Under the pieces are notes generated by a model. The model did not search any database. It was not told the origin of the DNA and saw only the letters and a list, made by a program, of their open reading frames with translations. Of a stretch of 64,000 bases of DNA, positions 62,526 to 64,000 are shown one piece after another. The DNA is from Plastoroseomonas hellenica. GTDB lineage: Bacteria > Pseudomonadota > Alphaproteobacteria > Acetobacterales > Acetobacteraceae. How positions within the stretch are numbered: position 1 is the stretch's first letter; each line of letters starts with the position of its first letter. The position numbers were made by a program, and so were the translations under genes. The DNA is taken from positions 310,001 through 374,000 of the forward strand of contig NZ_JAAGBB010000001.1 in the NCBI RefSeq assembly GCF_018129085.1. The letters run 5' to 3'.

Positions 62526-63053
62526 TCAGCTCGAAGGCTGCAGCGACTTCGTCGGCACCAGCTTCCCGGTCTTCGGCTCGATGAAGCGGAGCCGGCCCTC
62601 GAACAGCGCCTTCAGCACCGCCTCCCGCAGGACCTCATTGGCGGCGCCCTTGGCAAGGGCACCGATGTCGAGGCCGACCTGGTTGTTGTGCAGGTCCATC
62701 GTCGACGCGAGTTTGACCAGCGGATCCTCGGATCGGATCTGATCGGCCTCATGCGCGAAGACGACGCGCATGGCGTCGTTGTAGCTGAGCTTGCTGGACA
62801 GCAGTGCCGACCAGTAGCCGTGCCGGACGGCATCGGCGGGGCCGTTGTTGCGCGACGCCTCGGCACGCTCCTCCTTCTGGGCCTCCGGCAGATCCTTCAG
62901 GAAGGCATAGGAAATCACCTTGGACCAGTAGAGGGCTTCGCTATGGGCCTCCTTCAGTACCAGCGCGTTCCGGGGATTCGCGGTGAGCACGCTCCACAAC
63001 GTGCTTCTTTCCGTCGGGTTCATCGCCATGAGTGTCTTGATGATGCCGGTCAT
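62526..63053 (-). CDS. DUF6973-like domain protein
   Basis: A 175-residue protein. ASRNNGPADAVRHGYWSALL, then FAHEADQ, then MDLHNNQVGLDIG form a His/Glu/Asp-rich pattern I recognise as DUF6973. It contains conserved His residues (RHGYW, AHEAD, DLHNN) suggestive of a metal or hydrolytic centre. There is no signal peptide. ATG 63053 overlaps the stop of the upstream lipoprotein gene (ATGA), which fixes the start; longer openings exist. DUF6973 domains often occur in secreted or toxin-like proteins, so an effector role is possible but unproven. Confidence 0.7.
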   Translation of the reverse strand: MTGIIKTLMAMNPTERSTLWSVLTANPRNALVLKEAHSEALYWSKVISYAFLKDLPEAQKEERAEASRNNGPADAVRHGYWSALLSSKLSYNDAMRVVFAHEADQIRSEDPLVKLASTMDLHNNQVGLDIGALAKGAANEVLREAVLKALFEGRLRFIEPKTGKLVPTKSLQPSS

Positions 63054-63256
63054 GCGTCGGTGAGCCCCGTCATGTCGTTCGTCCATGCCAAGTGACGAGA
63101 CGCCGATGCCCGCCAAGCTGGCCCCTGCATGCCGGTGGTGCCCGGCAGGGTGCTGATCTCGCGCTGCGACGCGGTGGCGTCCGGCAGGTCAGGGCCATTG
63201 CCGGTCGCGCAGGCAATGAGCAGCAGCAGGATCAAGGGGGTGGGTCTGGCTGGCAC
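63050..63256 (-). CDS. Putative lipoprotein
   Basis: A 68-residue protein with GTG start (GGAG 7 bases upstream) and lipobox in MPARPTPLILLLLIACATGN (LIAC). The mature part is about 54 residues, polar, with no recognised family. Its stop overlaps the start of the DUF6973-like gene by 4 bases, so the two are translationally coupled and likely work together. A partner or immunity role is speculative. Confidence 0.6.
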   Translation of the reverse strand: MPARPTPLILLLLIACATGNGPDLPDATASQREISTLPGTTGMQGPAWRASASRHLAWTNDMTGLTDA

Positions 63257-63354
63257 AGGATGTCTCCGGCTGGCTCATTGCCAGACCGGAACGCCAGCGT
63301 CTTGAACGATGCCGGGCGCTTTGTCTGATCCTGCGCGGGTGAAGCGTTCCTGGT

Positions 63355-64000
63355 TCAGCGGCCTCGGCGGAACCGCCCCGGCGTCGTGCCGGTCACCTGG
63401 CGGAAGCGCCGGCTGAAATGCGCCTGGTCGGCGAAGCCGAGCGCCGCCGCGACCTCGGCCAGCGGCAGCGCGGGGCGTTCGAGCAGCAGCGCCTGCGCGT
63501 GCTCGATCCGCCGCCGCGTCAGATAGGCATGCGGGCTCTCGCCGGTCGCCGCCCGGAAGCCGCGCGCGAACTCGGCGAGCGAGAGGCCCGCCAGATCCGC
63601 CAGGTCTGGAAGCGCAGGCGGCCTCGCCGTGTTCCCGCTGGCCGCCGCCTCCATCGCGCCCAGAACGCGCGACAGCCGAACACCATCGAGTGCCCGTACC
63701 GGCACCCGACGCCGCGGCGTCGCCAGCGCCGCGGCGAGGAAGCAGAGCGCGTGATCGAGGAAGAGCCGCTCGCTGTCCCCGCCGTCCGCGCGTTCCGCGA
63801 GCTCGACCAGCACGGCGCGCAGGGCATCATCGCGGAAGGGCAGCAGGCCGCGGGTGAAGGCGCGGTCCGGATCGGCGTCGAGCGCTGCGAAGACCGCCTG
63901 CGGCAGGGAGAGCGTCAGCATCGACGTCCTGGCTTCGGCTTCGAATTCGAGATCGGTGTCGCCGGGCGTCAGCTCCAGCAGGCCGACCCGCGGAGGGGGC
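63355..64000 (-). CDS. AraC family transcriptional regulator (N-terminus outside window)
   Basis: At least 215 residues are visible. The frame is open through to base 64000 with coding-like sequence (PRVGLLELTPGDTDLEFEAE), so the true start lies beyond the window. The C-terminal DNA-binding domain has both helix-turn-helix units: LADLAGLSLAEFARGFRAAT and the second HTH around LAEVAAALGFADQAHFSRRF followed by RQVTGTTPGRFRRGR. The N-domain type cannot be judged. Its target may be upstream genes outside the window or the lipoprotein/DUF6973 pair downstream. Confidence 0.9.
   Translation of the reverse strand, partial: PPPRVGLLELTPGDTDLEFEAEARTSMLTLSLPQAVFAALDADPDRAFTRGLLPFRDDALRAVLVELAERADGGDSERLFLDHALCFLAAALATPRRRVPVRALDGVRLSRVLGAMEAAASGNTARPPALPDLADLAGLSLAEFARGFRAATGESPHAYLTRRRIEHAQALLLERPALPLAEVAAALGFADQAHFSRRFRQVTGTTPGRFRRGR

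Noticed and set aside
1-64000. Mobile elements or prophage
   Set aside because: No transposase, integrase, phage structural gene or attachment-site duplication beside the tRNA was found; the repeats seen are small non-coding elements.

Overview
The window is GC-rich chromosomal DNA, about 70% G+C by eye, and is coding nearly throughout. Several things point to an aerobic or facultatively methylotrophic alphaproteobacterium, most likely Acetobacteraceae (Roseomonas-like). These are the dapF-mtaB-ftsY and tkt-gap-pgk gene orders, many orphan Bug/TctC substrate-binding proteins, a NAD-type formate dehydrogenase with a NuoE-NuoF fused beta subunit, and a phasin. The taxonomic placement is inference from gene content, not from a marker search. 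I see no prophage, insertion sequence, CRISPR array or rRNA.

Layout. 1-7061 (minus strand) is a tightly coupled catabolic operon: alpha-methylacyl-CoA racemase, acyl-CoA dehydrogenase, SDR, two Bug proteins, acyl-CoA ligase and a dienoyl-CoA-reductase-like SDR cut by the window edge. 7269-8615 holds a cysteine hydrolase and a glutathione transferase. 8888-13341 is a two-gene molybdenum formate dehydrogenase. 13486-16393 contains a small exported protein, a stress SDR with a KGG-repeat protein, and a DUF3592 membrane protein with a tiny lipoprotein. 16618-22720 is a TetR regulator divergent from a class III aminotransferase, a peptide-type binding protein and a protein resembling the large subunit of N,N-dimethylformamidase. 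22841-28162 contains three more Bug proteins, tRNA-Ser(GGA) and lepA.

28277-36364 is mainly housekeeping: ridA, pheT, pheS, rplT, rpmI, then dapF-mtaB-ftsY on the other strand. 36487-39222 carries a CMD-family protein, a creatininase-family protein, an LprI-type protein and an unknown protein. 39396-44010 is tkt-gap-pgk, with pgk framed by an inverted pair of a repeat element. 44142-48584 has two tandem paralogous exported proteins facing a VWA protein plus membrane J-domain protein pair. 48819-52122 has galU, a GST, an FMN-binding protein and a LysR regulator. 52287-57730 has a D,D-carboxypeptidase, a phasin, and clpS-clpA. 57876-64000 has a second CMD protein, a prokaryotic Cys-loop channel homologue, a PfpI-family protein, MFS-PPK2, a lipoprotein/DUF6973 pair, and an AraC regulator cut by the window edge.

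The least explained parts are: the DMF-amidase-like gene fused by overlap to a binding-protein gene; the channel homologue; the two tandem paralogues; the lipoprotein/DUF6973 pair; and three families of dispersed palindromic or inverted repeats. One repeat family starts exactly inside stop codons. Another carries the same short reading frame in both copies.
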